Source of the DNA: Yoonia litorea
GTDB lineage: Bacteria > Pseudomonadota > Alphaproteobacteria > Rhodobacterales > Rhodobacteraceae
Direction: 5' to 3'
Assembly (NCBI RefSeq): GCF_900114675.1
Contig: NZ_FOZM01000001.1
Location: 372,001-436,000, forward strand
Length of the DNA: 64,000 nucleotides
This document shows, one piece after another, positions 53,151 to 62,463 of the stretch. The notes under the pieces are model-generated. The model did not search any database. It was not told the DNA's origin and saw nothing but the letters and a program-made list of their open reading frames with translations. How positions within the stretch are numbered: position 1 is the stretch's first letter; each line of letters begins with the position of its first letter. A program made the position numbers and the translations under genes.

Positions 53151-54380
53151 TCAGTCCTTGAACTTGGACAGCAGCATCGAACCGTTCGTGCCACCGAACC
53201 CGAAAGAGTTGGTCATCACTGTATCAAGGCCTGCGTTCTCGACCAAGCTGGTCGCGATCTCGTCAGCATTCAGCGCCTGATCGAGTGTTTCGACGTTGAT
53301 CGATGGCGCGATGAAGTCATGCTCAAGCATCAGCAGGCAGTAGACGGCTTCCTGTGCTCCTGTCGCCCCCTGACTGTGACCTGTCATGGATTTGGTCGAA
53401 CTGATCGGCGGGGTAGAGCCTTCACCAAAGACGCGGCGCACAGCCTGAACCTCGCCCACGTCGCCCACTGGTGTGGAAGTGCCGTGTGCGTTGATGTAGC
53501 TGACGCTGCGGCCTTCTGGCAGCGTTTTTAGCGCGCCGCGCATCGCCCGCTCGCCGCCTTCGCCGGATGGGGCGACCATGTCGGCCCCGTCGGATGTGGC
53601 AGAGAAGCCCGTGACTTCGGCATAGATCTTGGCACCCCGCGCCTGTGCGCTTTCAAGGCTTTCCAGCACGACCATCGCACCGCCGCCTGCGATCACGAAA
53701 CCGTCGCGGCCAGCGTCGAATGCACGGCTGGCACGCTCTGGCGTGTCGTTATACTTCGACGACATCGCGCCCATCGCGTCAAAGAGGCACGACAGCGTCC
53801 AGTCGAGTTCTTCGCCACCACCGGCAAACATGATGTCCTGCTGACCCAGTGCGATCTGCTGGGCGGCCATGCCGATGCAGTGCAGCGAGGTCGAGCAGGC
53901 CGATGTAATCGAAAAGTTCATACCCTTGATCTGGTATGCGGTCGCAAGGTTCGCGCTGACCGTCGAGGACATACACTTTGGTACCGCAAATGGACCGATC
54001 CGTTTGGTGGCACCGGTGTTCTTGACGACTTCATGCGCCGCCAGCATCGCTGAGGTCGATGGACCGCCAGATCCTGCAATCACGCCTGTCATCGGGTTAA
54101 CGACTTGCTCTTCTGACAGCCCTGCGTCGGCAATTGCCTGACCCATCGCGATATGGGCGTAAGCGGCACCTGGCCCCATGAACCGTAATGTGCGTTTGTC
54201 GACGTGCTCGGTGACGTCGATCTTCAGGGTGCCAGCGACCTGAGAGCGAAACCCGTGTTCCGCCATTTCCGGACTGGCTTCGATCCCTGACTTGCCAGCT
54301 TTCAGCGCGGCAGTAACCTCTTCGGCATTGTTGCCGATAGGCGAAACGATCCCGAGACCTGTGACAACGACACGGCGCAT
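53151..54380 (-). CDS. fabB: Beta-ketoacyl-[acyl-carrier-protein] synthase I
   Basis: 409 residues from the ATG at 54380. Catalytic Cys in SACSTSLHCIG, histidines in NAHGTSTPVGD and KSMTGHSQGATG, and the Lys of KSMTG, the standard KAS I pattern. With FabA it is required to make unsaturated fatty acids. Transcribed between fabA and fabI. Confidence 0.94.
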   Translation of the reverse strand: MRRVVVTGLGIVSPIGNNAEEVTAALKAGKSGIEASPEMAEHGFRSQVAGTLKIDVTEHVDKRTLRFMGPGAAYAHIAMGQAIADAGLSEEQVVNPMTGVIAGSGGPSTSAMLAAHEVVKNTGATKRIGPFAVPKCMSSTVSANLATAYQIKGMNFSITSACSTSLHCIGMAAQQIALGQQDIMFAGGGEELDWTLSCLFDAMGAMSSKYNDTPERASRAFDAGRDGFVIAGGGAMVVLESLESAQARGAKIYAEVTGFSATSDGADMVAPSGEGGERAMRGALKTLPEGRSVSYINAHGTSTPVGDVGEVQAVRRVFGEGSTPPISSTKSMTGHSQGATGAQEAVYCLLMLEHDFIAPSINVETLDQALNADEIATSLVENAGLDTVMTNSFGFGGTNGSMLLSKFKD

Positions 54381-54410
54381 GAACACCCTCCCTCTTAATT
54401 CTTTGTTGGA

Positions 54411-54920
54411 TCAGCTCTCGGAGAGCGCGACCTTCATGTCGGTGACCTGATAAATCACCTCACCGTCTGCCTCAACAATCCCGTTGGCCACACCCATGGT
54501 CAGGCGGCGTGTCTGGATTGCTTTGGTGAAGTCGACTTTATAGGTGAGCATCTTTCGGTCAGGACGCACCATACCTGTCAGTTTCACCTCGCCCACGCCC
54601 AAGGCATAGCCGCGTCCCTGCCATCCGCGCCAGCCGAGGTTGAAACCTGTCAACTGCCACAAGCCATCAAGGCCAAGGCACCCAGGCATGATCGGGTTGC
54701 CGGGAAAATGACATTCAAAGAACCACAGGTCCGGTGTGATATCGAATTCCGCCACCACATGACCCTTGCCGTGCGCGCCACCATCGCCGGAGATATCCGT
54801 GATGCGGTCCATCATCAGCATCGGTGGTGCTGGCAATTGCGCGTTTCCGGGGCCGAAAAGTTCGCCGCGTGCGCATTTCAGCAGGTCGTCTTTGTCAAAA
54901 CTTGTGGGGAAATCCGCCAT
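54411..54920 (-). CDS. fabA: 3-hydroxydecanoyl-ACP dehydratase/isomerase
   Basis: 169 residues. The active-site His is in [20 protein letters not shown] and the Asp is about 14 residues later. It makes the cis double bond of unsaturated fatty acids. First gene of fabA-fabB-fabI, divergent from irr; this gene order is typical of alphaproteobacteria. Confidence 0.95.
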   Translation of the reverse strand: MADFPTSFDKDDLLKCARGELFGPGNAQLPAPPMLMMDRITDISGDGGAHGKGHVVAEFDITPDLWFFECHFPGNPIMPGCLGLDGLWQLTGFNLGWRGWQGRGYALGVGEVKLTGMVRPDRKMLTYKVDFTKAIQTRRLTMGVANGIVEADGEVIYQVTDMKVALSES

Positions 54921-55041
54921 GTAATCCGGTCTCGTCCTTGTTGGCTACGTCTGACGACCTCTATCACTCAGGAGTTTGAAAGGGCAAGGCAGCAGTTTTC
55001 CGAGTGTTTTTGTTTGAACATGGACGCAAACTGACCATATA

Positions 55042-55060
55042 TTGAGAATAGTTATCAAAA
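55042..55060. promoter_or_regulatory. Possible iron-responsive operator before irr
   Basis: TTGAGAATAGTTATCAAAA, an A/T-rich imperfect palindrome (TGAnAA-N3-TTnTCA), 11 bases before the irr start, in the fabA-irr divergent region. It resembles Irr/ICE-type sites loosely. Confidence 0.4.
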
Positions 55061-55070
55061 AGAGCGACCC

Positions 55071-55487
55071 ATGACCGATATTGCGACAGAGCGGAGTGCC
55101 AATTGGTTGGCCGGAGCAGGGCTGCGTCCGACGCGGCAGCGCATGACACTTGCCAGTCTGCTGGTTGGTGACGGTCAGGACAGACACGTCACGGCCGAAA
55201 GCCTTTTTGAAGCGGCATCGAATTCTGATGAGAAAGTGTCTCTGGCCACAGTCTACAATACCTTGCGTGCATTCTGTGACGCCGGGCTGATGCGTGAGAT
55301 CACAGTCGATGGATCGAAAAGCTATTTCGATACGAATATGACCGATCACCCGCACTTCTACTGGGAAGATACCGCAAAGCTGACCGATGCGCCTGCTGAG
55401 CAGTTGGAAATCAAACATCTGCCAGATGCACCCGAGGGTGCCGAGATCGCGTCAGTCGACGTGGTGATCCGCCTGCGGCGGAAGTAG
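55071..55487 (+). CDS. irr: Iron response regulator Irr (Fur family)
   Basis: 138 residues. The N-terminal winged helix contains LRPTRQRMTLASLLV and VSLATVYNTLRAFCDAGL. The DHPHFYWED histidine cluster replaces the longer Fur HHHDH motif, as in the Irr subgroup. The N-terminal heme regulatory motif (GCPW) of Bradyrhizobium Irr is absent, as in other Rhodobacteraceae forms. It controls iron and haem genes in low iron. Confidence 0.87.
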   Translation: MTDIATERSANWLAGAGLRPTRQRMTLASLLVGDGQDRHVTAESLFEAASNSDEKVSLATVYNTLRAFCDAGLMREITVDGSKSYFDTNMTDHPHFYWEDTAKLTDAPAEQLEIKHLPDAPEGAEIASVDVVIRLRRK

Positions 55488-55519
55488 CGCGCCTCAATAA
55501 TTCATTAACCAAACAGGAC

Positions 55520-55550
55520 GAGGCTGGCTGCATGACGCAGGAACAGCCTC
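55520..55550 (+). repeat. Imperfect palindrome around the RAYT-like start codon
   Basis: GAGGCTG (55520-55526) pairs with CAGCCTC (55544-55550), and inside it CTGC (55528-55531) pairs with GCAG (55537-55540), leaving ATGAC in the loop. The start codon is thus in the loop tip. It could be the REP-type target of the encoded protein or a translation block. Confidence 0.5.
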
Positions 55551-56098
55551 TTTTTGTGCCGGGTGGTACGTATTTGTTTACCGTGCGACTGCAGGACGCC
55601 CGGGAGGATTTGCTGGTGAAGCATATCGATGTGCTGCGCGATGCGACGCGGCTTTGCCGCAAACGCTGGCCCTTTGGCATTCCAGCAGCCGTGATCTTGC
55701 CCAATCAACTACACATGATCTGGTCGCTGCCAGAAGGGGACGCCGACATCGGTAAACGCTGGCGTCTGATCAAAACCGGTTTTTCGCGCCATGTGCCTGC
55801 CCCGGACTATGTACAGCCCAGCCATGCGCGGCGCGGTGACAAGGGCATCTGGCAACGTGGTTTCTGGGAACATCTCATCCGCAATCAGCAGGATTTCGAC
55901 CGCCATACCCATGTTATCAGCACGGCACCGGTGCAGGCAGGGCTGGTGAGGCGGGCAAGCGATTGGCCCTATTCATCGCTGCACCATCAACGCCGGCGGC
56001 GTGTCAGAACCATTGGCCTGGCTCCATTAGGCCCAGATCAAGCAGTTGATGTGAGGTCCAGGCAAACCGCTCTGACTGGGACCAGTGAAATGCACTGA
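55532..56098 (+). CDS. REP-associated tyrosine transposase-like (IS200/RAYT), HUH motif degenerate
   Basis: 188 residues of the RAYT branch of the IS200-like transposases: FVPGGTYLFTVRLQDAREDL, RWRLIKTGFSRHV and GIWQRGFWEHLIRNQQDF are diagnostic. At the HUH position of related proteins (DHLH), this one has N58-Q59-L60-H61, so the first His is lost; the following segment that usually reads DYIHxNPV is HVISTAPV. The protein is probably inactive or repurposed. It converges on the next gene with a 95-base overlap. Confidence 0.75.
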   Translation: MTQEQPLFVPGGTYLFTVRLQDAREDLLVKHIDVLRDATRLCRKRWPFGIPAAVILPNQLHMIWSLPEGDADIGKRWRLIKTGFSRHVPAPDYVQPSHARRGDKGIWQRGFWEHLIRNQQDFDRHTHVISTAPVQAGLVRRASDWPYSSLHHQRRRRVRTIGLAPLGPDQAVDVRSRQTALTGTSEMH

Positions 56099-56864
56099 TG
56101 GCATCGCGGCTTCCGGGATTGCGCCGAAGTGCCTTTGCTGTCCGAAACGAAGGAATGGCGACAGTCAGGTTGTTATGCCAAGGACAGGCGTAGGTGTTGA
56201 ACTCAGGGATGTTGAAGCTGCGGTCCGCCTGCATCTCAAGCCCCGGAACCGCCCGAATGAACGAAACACGGTCCGTGCGCTGGCGATGCGGCGGAATATG
56301 TTCCTCAAACCTCCAGCGCAAACCGCCGGCGACGGCAATCTGGCGGTCCAAAGGTTCGCCTGCGGAATCGCGAAGCGCCAGCGCGTAATAGCCCGACTTG
56401 TCAAACCAAGCATCGCCAGGATTGACTCCATCTGGATCGGCTTCAAGGTCGCGCGCATAGAGATCGATCACGTAACCCATCACACTGTCGCGCCGTTCCT
56501 CTGTCATAAAGGTCAGCATCTCGACGACATTGCGTGTCTCGCAAAAAGGGTAATGCAGGTATTCGCCATTATAGCAGTAGAACAACCACGTCCCCGGCAG
56601 GGCTTTGATGGTGCCGTTGATGATCTTCTGCAATGCGCCATCTTCCGACGTATCAAATGTGACCTGTGTCACGCCCTTGGGGGCAGCGGCAGGGTCGACG
56701 GGCTCACCCGAAAAAATGACAACATCTGTGAAACCGAGCTTGGTCAGATGCGTCACCGTGCCTGCCAACTCGACCGAGTCTTCAGCAATCACCAGCGCAA
56801 CCGGTCCGCCGGACATGTGCTTGCGTGCATCAGCCAAGAAGCTTGCCAGGTTGGGAAATTGCAT
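56004..56864 (-). CDS. Conserved protein of unknown function, possibly glycosyltransferase-like
   Basis: 286 residues from the ATG at 56864. A mixed alpha/beta N-terminus ([33 protein letters not shown]) and [20 protein letters not shown] suggest a nucleotide-sugar-transferase-like fold, and the [16 protein letters not shown] region near the C-terminus is distinctive. I cannot name a family with confidence. It is divergent from miaB, with 115 bases between starts, and its 3' end is overlapped by the RAYT-like gene. Confidence 0.7.
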   Translation of the reverse strand: MQFPNLASFLADARKHMSGGPVALVIAEDSVELAGTVTHLTKLGFTDVVIFSGEPVDPAAAPKGVTQVTFDTSEDGALQKIINGTIKALPGTWLFYCYNGEYLHYPFCETRNVVEMLTFMTEERRDSVMGYVIDLYARDLEADPDGVNPGDAWFDKSGYYALALRDSAGEPLDRQIAVAGGLRWRFEEHIPPHRQRTDRVSFIRAVPGLEMQADRSFNIPEFNTYACPWHNNLTVAIPSFRTAKALRRNPGSRDAISAFHWSQSERFAWTSHQLLDLGLMEPGQWF

Positions 56865-56979
56865 AGACGGAGGTCCCTCGGGTCTGAACGCGCGCAAGTT
56901 CTGCGAAATCGCATCGCATTGCAAGGCGCGACCTGACCCGCTAGAAGGCCCGAATTATCCCATCAGCACGAGCGATCCG

Positions 56980-58287
56980 ATGTCAGCGCCCAAGAAGCTC
57001 TATATCAAGACTTATGGTTGTCAGATGAACGTCTATGACAGCGAACGCATGGCCGAAGCGCTGGGCGGCAAGGGCTATGTCGAGACCAAGACGCCTGACG
57101 ATGCGGATATGATTCTGCTCAACACCTGCCACATCCGCGAAAAGGCGGCCGAGAAGGTCTATTCGGAGCTGGGCCGCTTCAAACACCTCAAGGCCGAGAA
57201 GCCGGATTTGAAGATCGGCGTGGCGGGCTGTGTCGCGCAGGCGGAAGGTGAAGAGATCATCAAACGCCAGCCGATGGTTGATCTTGTGGTGGGCCCGCAA
57301 AGCTATCACCGCTTGCCCGCGATGGAAGACGCTGTCCGCAGCGGGGCTAAGGCGCTGGACACTGATTTTCCTGAGGACGACAAATTTGACACGCTGAAGA
57401 CACGTGCCAAAGGCAAGCGCGGTCCGACGGCATTCCTGACCGTCCAGGAGGGCTGCGACAAATTCTGCGCCTTCTGCGTGGTCCCCTATACACGAGGCGC
57501 CGAGGTTTCGCGCCCTGCCGACCGTGTCATCCGCGAGGCGCAGGAACTTGTTGAAGCGGGTGTGAAAGAAATCACGCTTCTGGGTCAGAATGTGAATGCC
57601 TATCACGGGCACGCGCGCGGTCTGGCGGGTCTGATCTGGGAGCTCGACAAGATCGACGGGCTGGAGCGCATCCGCTTTACAACCTCGCACCCCAACGACA
57701 TGGACGACGCCCTGATCGAAGCCCACGGCACATGTGACAAGCTGATGCCATACCTTCATTTGCCGGTGCAGTCAGGCTCGGATCGTATTCTGAAGGCGAT
57801 GAACCGTAAGCACAGCGGCGAAAGCTATATCCGCCTTATTGAACGTATCCGCGCCGCGCGGCCCGACCTGCTGCTGTCCGGTGATTTCATCGTCGGTTTC
57901 CCCGGCGAGACCGAGGAAGACTTCGAGGACACGATGAGCCTGATCCGCGAGGTCCACTATGGACAGGCTTATTCGTTCAAATATTCCACGCGTCCGGGCA
58001 CACCGGCGGCGGAAAAGCCGCAACTGCCCGAAGATGTCATGAACGACCGCTTGCAGCGTCTGCAAGCTCTGTTGCGCGAGCAACAGCAACAGACACAGGC
58101 CGCAATGGTCGGCCGCGAGGTCAAAGTCCTGTTTGAAAAGGCAGGCCGTGAGACGGGCCAGATGATCGGCAAATCAGAATACCTGCATGCAGTCTATGCC
58201 GAAGCTCCCGCTGACGTGTTGGGGCAGGTGCGCGCCGTCCGCATCGTTGAGGACAGCCCGAACTCGCTCAAGGGCGTCCTGCTTTAG
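56980..58287 (+). CDS. miaB: tRNA-2-methylthio-N6-dimethylallyladenosine synthase
   Basis: 435 residues from the ATG at 56980. The N-terminal MTTase domain has Cys in [27 protein letters not shown] and [10 protein letters not shown]; the radical SAM cluster is [16 protein letters not shown]; a TRAM domain is at the C-terminus. It methylthiolates A37 of tRNAs. The longer open frame upstream is antisense to the neighbouring gene. Confidence 0.95.
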   Translation: MSAPKKLYIKTYGCQMNVYDSERMAEALGGKGYVETKTPDDADMILLNTCHIREKAAEKVYSELGRFKHLKAEKPDLKIGVAGCVAQAEGEEIIKRQPMVDLVVGPQSYHRLPAMEDAVRSGAKALDTDFPEDDKFDTLKTRAKGKRGPTAFLTVQEGCDKFCAFCVVPYTRGAEVSRPADRVIREAQELVEAGVKEITLLGQNVNAYHGHARGLAGLIWELDKIDGLERIRFTTSHPNDMDDALIEAHGTCDKLMPYLHLPVQSGSDRILKAMNRKHSGESYIRLIERIRAARPDLLLSGDFIVGFPGETEEDFEDTMSLIREVHYGQAYSFKYSTRPGTPAAEKPQLPEDVMNDRLQRLQALLREQQQQTQAAMVGREVKVLFEKAGRETGQMIGKSEYLHAVYAEAPADVLGQVRAVRIVEDSPNSLKGVLL

Positions 58288-58300
58288 AGCGTGCAGCCTA

Positions 58301-58334
58301 TCATTTTGCCAAAAATACTCCCGCCGGAGGCATC
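58301..58334 (+). repeat. Intergenic repeat (CCGCCGGAGG element), copy 2
   Basis: TCATTTTGCC-AAAAATACTCC followed by CGCCGGAGGCATC, non-coding, between miaB and phoH. It is the untranslated counterpart of the copy at 6082-6119. Confidence 0.7.
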
Positions 58335-58459
58335 AGAGGGTGCAATCAGACCCGATTGTCGATCAAACACTGCGAATTTACGAGGAACCGCGCGTGATGC
58401 CTTGCGCGTTGCGGTCTGACCCGCCACGATAGCTATATATAGACTCAAAGGAGAGCTGA

Positions 58460-59476
58460 TTGGCTTTAGGTGAACTCACCCCGACCTCCGAGACGCTGGC
58501 AGAAACGCTGCTGGAGTTTCCTGACAACTTCCTGCTGATCGACCTTTGCGGCGAATATGACCGCAACCTTACCACCATCGAAAATGCCTTGGGCGTCCAG
58601 ATTGTCCGGCGCGGCAATCATCTTGCCGTGCATGGCGACGAAGACTCCCGCAAGGATGCTGAAAATGTGCTTCGTGCGTTGTATCAACGCCTTGAAGCGG
58701 GGCGGTCGCTTGAACCGGGTGATCTGGATCGCGAATTGCGGATGGGACCTGAAGAGGTGCGCGACGGCGCGCGCGACGGCGATCAGATTGAACTCTTCAA
58801 AGGCGAAACCGCACGGGTTGAAATCAAGACCCGCAAGAAGCTTATCGAGCCCCGCACGGATGCGCAAAAAGCCTACGTGAAAGCGCTCTTTGAGAACGAA
58901 TTGGCGTTTGGCATCGGGCCGGCGGGCACAGGCAAGACCTATCTGGCGGTAGCCGTCGGCGTGAACATGCTGATCAGCGGCCATGTGGACAAGATCATCC
59001 TCTCGCGGCCAGCCGTGGAAGCGGGCGAGAAACTTGGCTATTTGCCAGGCGATATGAAAGATAAAGTCGATCCTTACATGCAACCGCTCTATGATGCGTT
59101 GAACGATTTCCTGCCTGGCAAGCAATCAGCGAAGATGATCGAAGAAAAGGTGATCGAGATTGCACCGCTTGCCTTTATGCGCGGGCGCACCTTGTCGAAC
59201 GCATTTGTTGTGCTGGATGAGGCGCAAAACGCCACAACGATGCAGATGAAGATGTTTCTGACCCGTCTGGGCGAAGGTTCGCGCATGGTGATCACAGGCG
59301 ACCGCACTCAAATTGACTTGCCACGTGGTGTCAGTTCGGGGCTTTGGGATGCGGAGCGGTTGCTGAAAGGTATTCCCAAGATCAGCTTCAATTACTTCAC
59401 GGCCAAAGATGTGGTGCGCCATCCACTGGTTGCCGCGATCATCGAGGCCTACGACAAGGATCAGGAAGCCTCCTGA
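58460..59476 (+). CDS. PhoH family ATPase
   Basis: 338 residues from a TTG at 58460, which follows AAGGAGAGC. Walker A is GIGPAGTGKTYLAVAV (about 153-168) and Walker B is FVVLDEAQNAT. It is an RNA-binding ATPase related to the SF1 helicase fold, commonly next to ybeY as here, and thought to act in RNA processing with it. Confidence 0.92.
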   Translation: MALGELTPTSETLAETLLEFPDNFLLIDLCGEYDRNLTTIENALGVQIVRRGNHLAVHGDEDSRKDAENVLRALYQRLEAGRSLEPGDLDRELRMGPEEVRDGARDGDQIELFKGETARVEIKTRKKLIEPRTDAQKAYVKALFENELAFGIGPAGTGKTYLAVAVGVNMLISGHVDKIILSRPAVEAGEKLGYLPGDMKDKVDPYMQPLYDALNDFLPGKQSAKMIEEKVIEIAPLAFMRGRTLSNAFVVLDEAQNATTMQMKMFLTRLGEGSRMVITGDRTQIDLPRGVSSGLWDAERLLKGIPKISFNYFTAKDVVRHPLVAAIIEAYDKDQEAS

Positions 59477-59482
59477 TATCGC

Positions 59483-59980
59483 ATGGCGGTTGATTGCATC
59501 ATCGAAGATGACCGTTGGGCCGAGATCGAAGCCTTGGCGGAGATTGCGACCAATGCTGCGCTAGAAAGGCTGGGGCTCGAACCTTCGGTTTTTGAAATCA
59601 GTGTCTTGGCTTGTGACGACGCACGAATCACGGCACTGAATGGCGATTTCAGGGACAAGCCGACATCAACAAACGTGTTGAGTTGGCCTTCGCAAGAGCG
59701 CGGTGCGGTTGTTGCTGGCGAAATGCCAATCTTGCCCCAAGTCGGCCCAGATAGTGAATTGGGTGATATCGCCATCGCATATGACACTTGCGCGCGTGAG
59801 GCAGTCGCCGCCGGCAAGTCGATGCGGCAGCATACCGTCCACCTTCTGGTGCATGGCACATTGCATCTTTTGGGCTTTGACCACATCCGTGATGAAGATG
59901 CCGCGCTCATGGAAGGCTTGGAGACAGAAATTCTTGGCAAATTAGGAATTCCTGACCCATATATGGATGAAACGGGCTGA
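59483..59980 (+). CDS. ybeY: Endoribonuclease YbeY
   Basis: 165 residues. The metal-binding motif is in HLLVHGTLHLLGFDH (three histidines) near residue 125. It processes 16S rRNA 3' ends and is in the usual phoH-ybeY-corC order. Confidence 0.94.
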   Translation: MAVDCIIEDDRWAEIEALAEIATNAALERLGLEPSVFEISVLACDDARITALNGDFRDKPTSTNVLSWPSQERGAVVAGEMPILPQVGPDSELGDIAIAYDTCAREAVAAGKSMRQHTVHLLVHGTLHLLGFDHIRDEDAALMEGLETEILGKLGIPDPYMDETG

Positions 59981-60889
59981 ATGGCTCTCTCAGGTAAGGA
60001 CACAATGGGCGACAACGGCGAAGGTCCATCTAGCGCAGCGCAAAGCGCGCCTCAGGACGAAACGGAAGGGTCACCGGGAATTTGGACCCGATTGCGGCAG
60101 GCCATGAGCCCTGCGCAAGAAACAGAGACGGATGAAAAAGCGCCGCATGAAAACCCTCGTGCATCGGGGTCCGTGTTGGGAATGCTCAACTTGCGCCGGA
60201 TGCGGGTCGAAGATGTATCGATCCCGAAACCTGACATTGTTGCAGTACCGGTTTCGATTACAAAGGATGAGCTGGTTGAGGTCTTTCGCGAAAGCGGTCT
60301 GACGCGTGTGCCGGTTTATGATGGCACCCTCGATACGCCGATCGGGGCCGCAAACCTGAAGGATTTTGCGCTCAAACACGGATTTAACGGTGATACACCG
60401 CTTGACCTGCGCGAGATGGTGCGCCCCTTGATCTACGTCCCACCATCAATGCCGCTGGGTGTCCTGCTACAAAAGATGCAAGCTGAGCGTATCCATATGG
60501 CGCTGGTAATTGACGAATATGGTGGGACAGATGGCCTTGTGACGATTGAGGATGTCATTGAACAGGTCGTCGGCGAAATCGAAGACGAACATGACATTGA
60601 GGAAGCTAAAAGCTGGGTGATGGAAAAGCCTGGCTGTTATCTGGCTCAGGCACGGACCGATCTGGAGGATTTCGAAGCCGAAATTGGCATGGCACTCACC
60701 GACCATGACGAAATCGACGAGGAAGAAATTGATACCCTCGGTGGGCTTGTCACTATGCTGGCCGGTCATCTGCCTGCACGCGGAGAGGTGATCGTCCATC
60801 CTGATGGCCCCGAGTTTGAAGTCGTTGACGCCGATCCGCGTCGCGTGAAACGGCTGCGCGTCAGGATCGCTTCCAAAACGAATGGCTGA
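59981..60889 (+). CDS. CorC/HlyC-type CBS-domain protein
   Basis: 302 residues. Two CBS motifs (about 75-190: VSITKDELVEVFRESGLTRV, and PSMPLGVLLQKMQAERIHM) and a C-terminal CorC_HlyC domain (about 210-290). There is no membrane region, so it is the cytosolic CorC form linked to magnesium and cobalt efflux. It starts directly after ybeY and overlaps lnt by eight bases. Confidence 0.9.
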   Translation: MALSGKDTMGDNGEGPSSAAQSAPQDETEGSPGIWTRLRQAMSPAQETETDEKAPHENPRASGSVLGMLNLRRMRVEDVSIPKPDIVAVPVSITKDELVEVFRESGLTRVPVYDGTLDTPIGAANLKDFALKHGFNGDTPLDLREMVRPLIYVPPSMPLGVLLQKMQAERIHMALVIDEYGGTDGLVTIEDVIEQVVGEIEDEHDIEEAKSWVMEKPGCYLAQARTDLEDFEAEIGMALTDHDEIDEEEIDTLGGLVTMLAGHLPARGEVIVHPDGPEFEVVDADPRRVKRLRVRIASKTNG

Positions 60890-62372
60890 CATCAAGGCAT
60901 GGTATGAAGCGCGCGGCACTGCTGCGCGTCTGGTTTTGATTGCTGCCTTGGGCGCAATTGCCGGGACAGGGCAAGCGCCGACCGATTTCTGGCCATTGTC
61001 CATCACCGCAATCGCGATCCTGTTCCTGATTTGGTCGGATTCATGGACGCCACGAAAGGCCGGGCTGATGATCTGGCTGTTCGGTATTGGCTACTTTGCC
61101 GTTTCGCTGCGCTGGATCGTCGAGCCCTTTTTGGTCGATGTCACGCGACATGGCTGGATGGCACCTTTTGCGATGGTCTTGATGGCGGCAGGCGCTGGGC
61201 TATTCTGGGCGCTCGCCGGATGGTTGGCGGCGTGGTTGCGCGGCGGTGTTTTCGGACTGGCGCTTGGATTGGTGTTTGCCGAATTCGCGCGCGCCTACGT
61301 GTTGACGGGTTTTCCTTGGGCACTTCTGGGTCATATCTGGATCGACACGCCTCTGGCGCAAGTTGCAAGCCTCGGTGGCCCTCACCTCCTGACGTTGCTC
61401 ACCGTGACAGCGGCAATGGCGGTCGCCTCATTGATCGGCCGTTGGCGCTTGGTTGGCTTGGTCTGGATCGGGCTGTTGATCGCCATTGCCTTTGTGCTGC
61501 GGCCGCCGCCACTTTCGCAAACCGACGGTCCACTGGTGCGGCTGGTCCAGCCCAACGCGCCGCAATCGCAAAAGTGGGATCCGGCCTATCGCGATGTTTT
61601 TTTGAACCGGCTGATGAGACTGACCTCCGAAGGGGATAGACCCGACCTTGTTGTCTGGCCTGAAACGGCTGTGCCTTATCTGCTTAATCAACTGGACGAA
61701 GAGCTCATGCTGTTTTCGGACGCTGCAAGAGGCGCGCCATTGGTCTTTGGCATCCAGCGCTATGATGAGGATTTCCGATACTACAACAGCCTCGTGGTGA
61801 TGGGGCAGGGGGGCGTGGTCACGAGCATATACGACAAACAGCATCTGGTGCCCTTCGGTGAATATATTCCCGGGGCGCGGCTGCTCAGTGATATCGGCAT
61901 GCCGGGACTCGCGGGCAATCTTGGTCTTGGATTCACGCCCGGCAGCACGCCGGGGCCTGTGATGTTGCCCGGGATCGGGCCCGCCATTCCGCTCATCTGT
62001 TACGAAGGGATTTTTGCGGAAGAGATTACTTCAGGCGCGACGCGCCCACGTCTGCTCTTGCTGATTACAAACGACGCATGGTTTGGCGATGCGGCTGGTC
62101 CATCCCAGCATCTCGCGCAGGCCCGTTTGCGCGCCATTGAGCAAGGGCTGCCGATGGTACGGGTTGCCAATACCGGTATCAGCGCGATGATTGATCCTTA
62201 TGGTCGTGTGGTCGCTCAGCTTCCGCTTGGCGTTGAGGGTGCGATTAATGCGCCATTGCCGGCCGCGCGCGAGGCGACACCTTACAGCAGGTTCTCTGAT
62301 CTACCGGCGATCGTTCTTTTGTCGATTCTGCTGCTCGGTGCATTTGTGACCGGGCGTCGCGAATACGATTGA
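60882..62372 (+). CDS. lnt: Apolipoprotein N-acyltransferase
   Basis: 496 residues with six to seven N-terminal membrane helices and a periplasmic nitrilase-like domain. Catalytic triad: Glu in VVWPETAVPYL, Lys in YDKQHLVPFGEY, Cys in PLICYEGIFAEE. It adds the third acyl chain to lipoproteins. Confidence 0.94.
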   Translation: MADIKAWYEARGTAARLVLIAALGAIAGTGQAPTDFWPLSITAIAILFLIWSDSWTPRKAGLMIWLFGIGYFAVSLRWIVEPFLVDVTRHGWMAPFAMVLMAAGAGLFWALAGWLAAWLRGGVFGLALGLVFAEFARAYVLTGFPWALLGHIWIDTPLAQVASLGGPHLLTLLTVTAAMAVASLIGRWRLVGLVWIGLLIAIAFVLRPPPLSQTDGPLVRLVQPNAPQSQKWDPAYRDVFLNRLMRLTSEGDRPDLVVWPETAVPYLLNQLDEELMLFSDAARGAPLVFGIQRYDEDFRYYNSLVVMGQGGVVTSIYDKQHLVPFGEYIPGARLLSDIGMPGLAGNLGLGFTPGSTPGPVMLPGIGPAIPLICYEGIFAEEITSGATRPRLLLLITNDAWFGDAAGPSQHLAQARLRAIEQGLPMVRVANTGISAMIDPYGRVVAQLPLGVEGAINAPLPAAREATPYSRFSDLPAIVLLSILLLGAFVTGRREYD

Positions 62373-62406
62373 CCTTCGGAGGTGCGGCCCATATTGCGAG
62401 GGGACT

Positions 62407-62453
62407 GCTGTCACAACGGCTTCCTGACGTGGCAGCGAATTTCTATCGGAGCA
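62407..62453 (+). ncRNA. SAM/SAH riboswitch upstream of metK
   Basis: Eight-base-pair stem GCTGTCAC (62407-62414) with GTGGCAGC (62429-62436). The loop AACGGCTTCCTGAC matches the conserved core I recall for the SAM/SAH class, and downstream GGAGCA (62448-62453) can pair with the GCTTCC of the loop (62419-62424) to form the pseudoknot. That GGAG is the metK ribosome-binding site, eleven bases before the ATG, so ligand binding should block translation. Confidence 0.9.
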
Positions 62454-62463
62454 AGACACCCCT

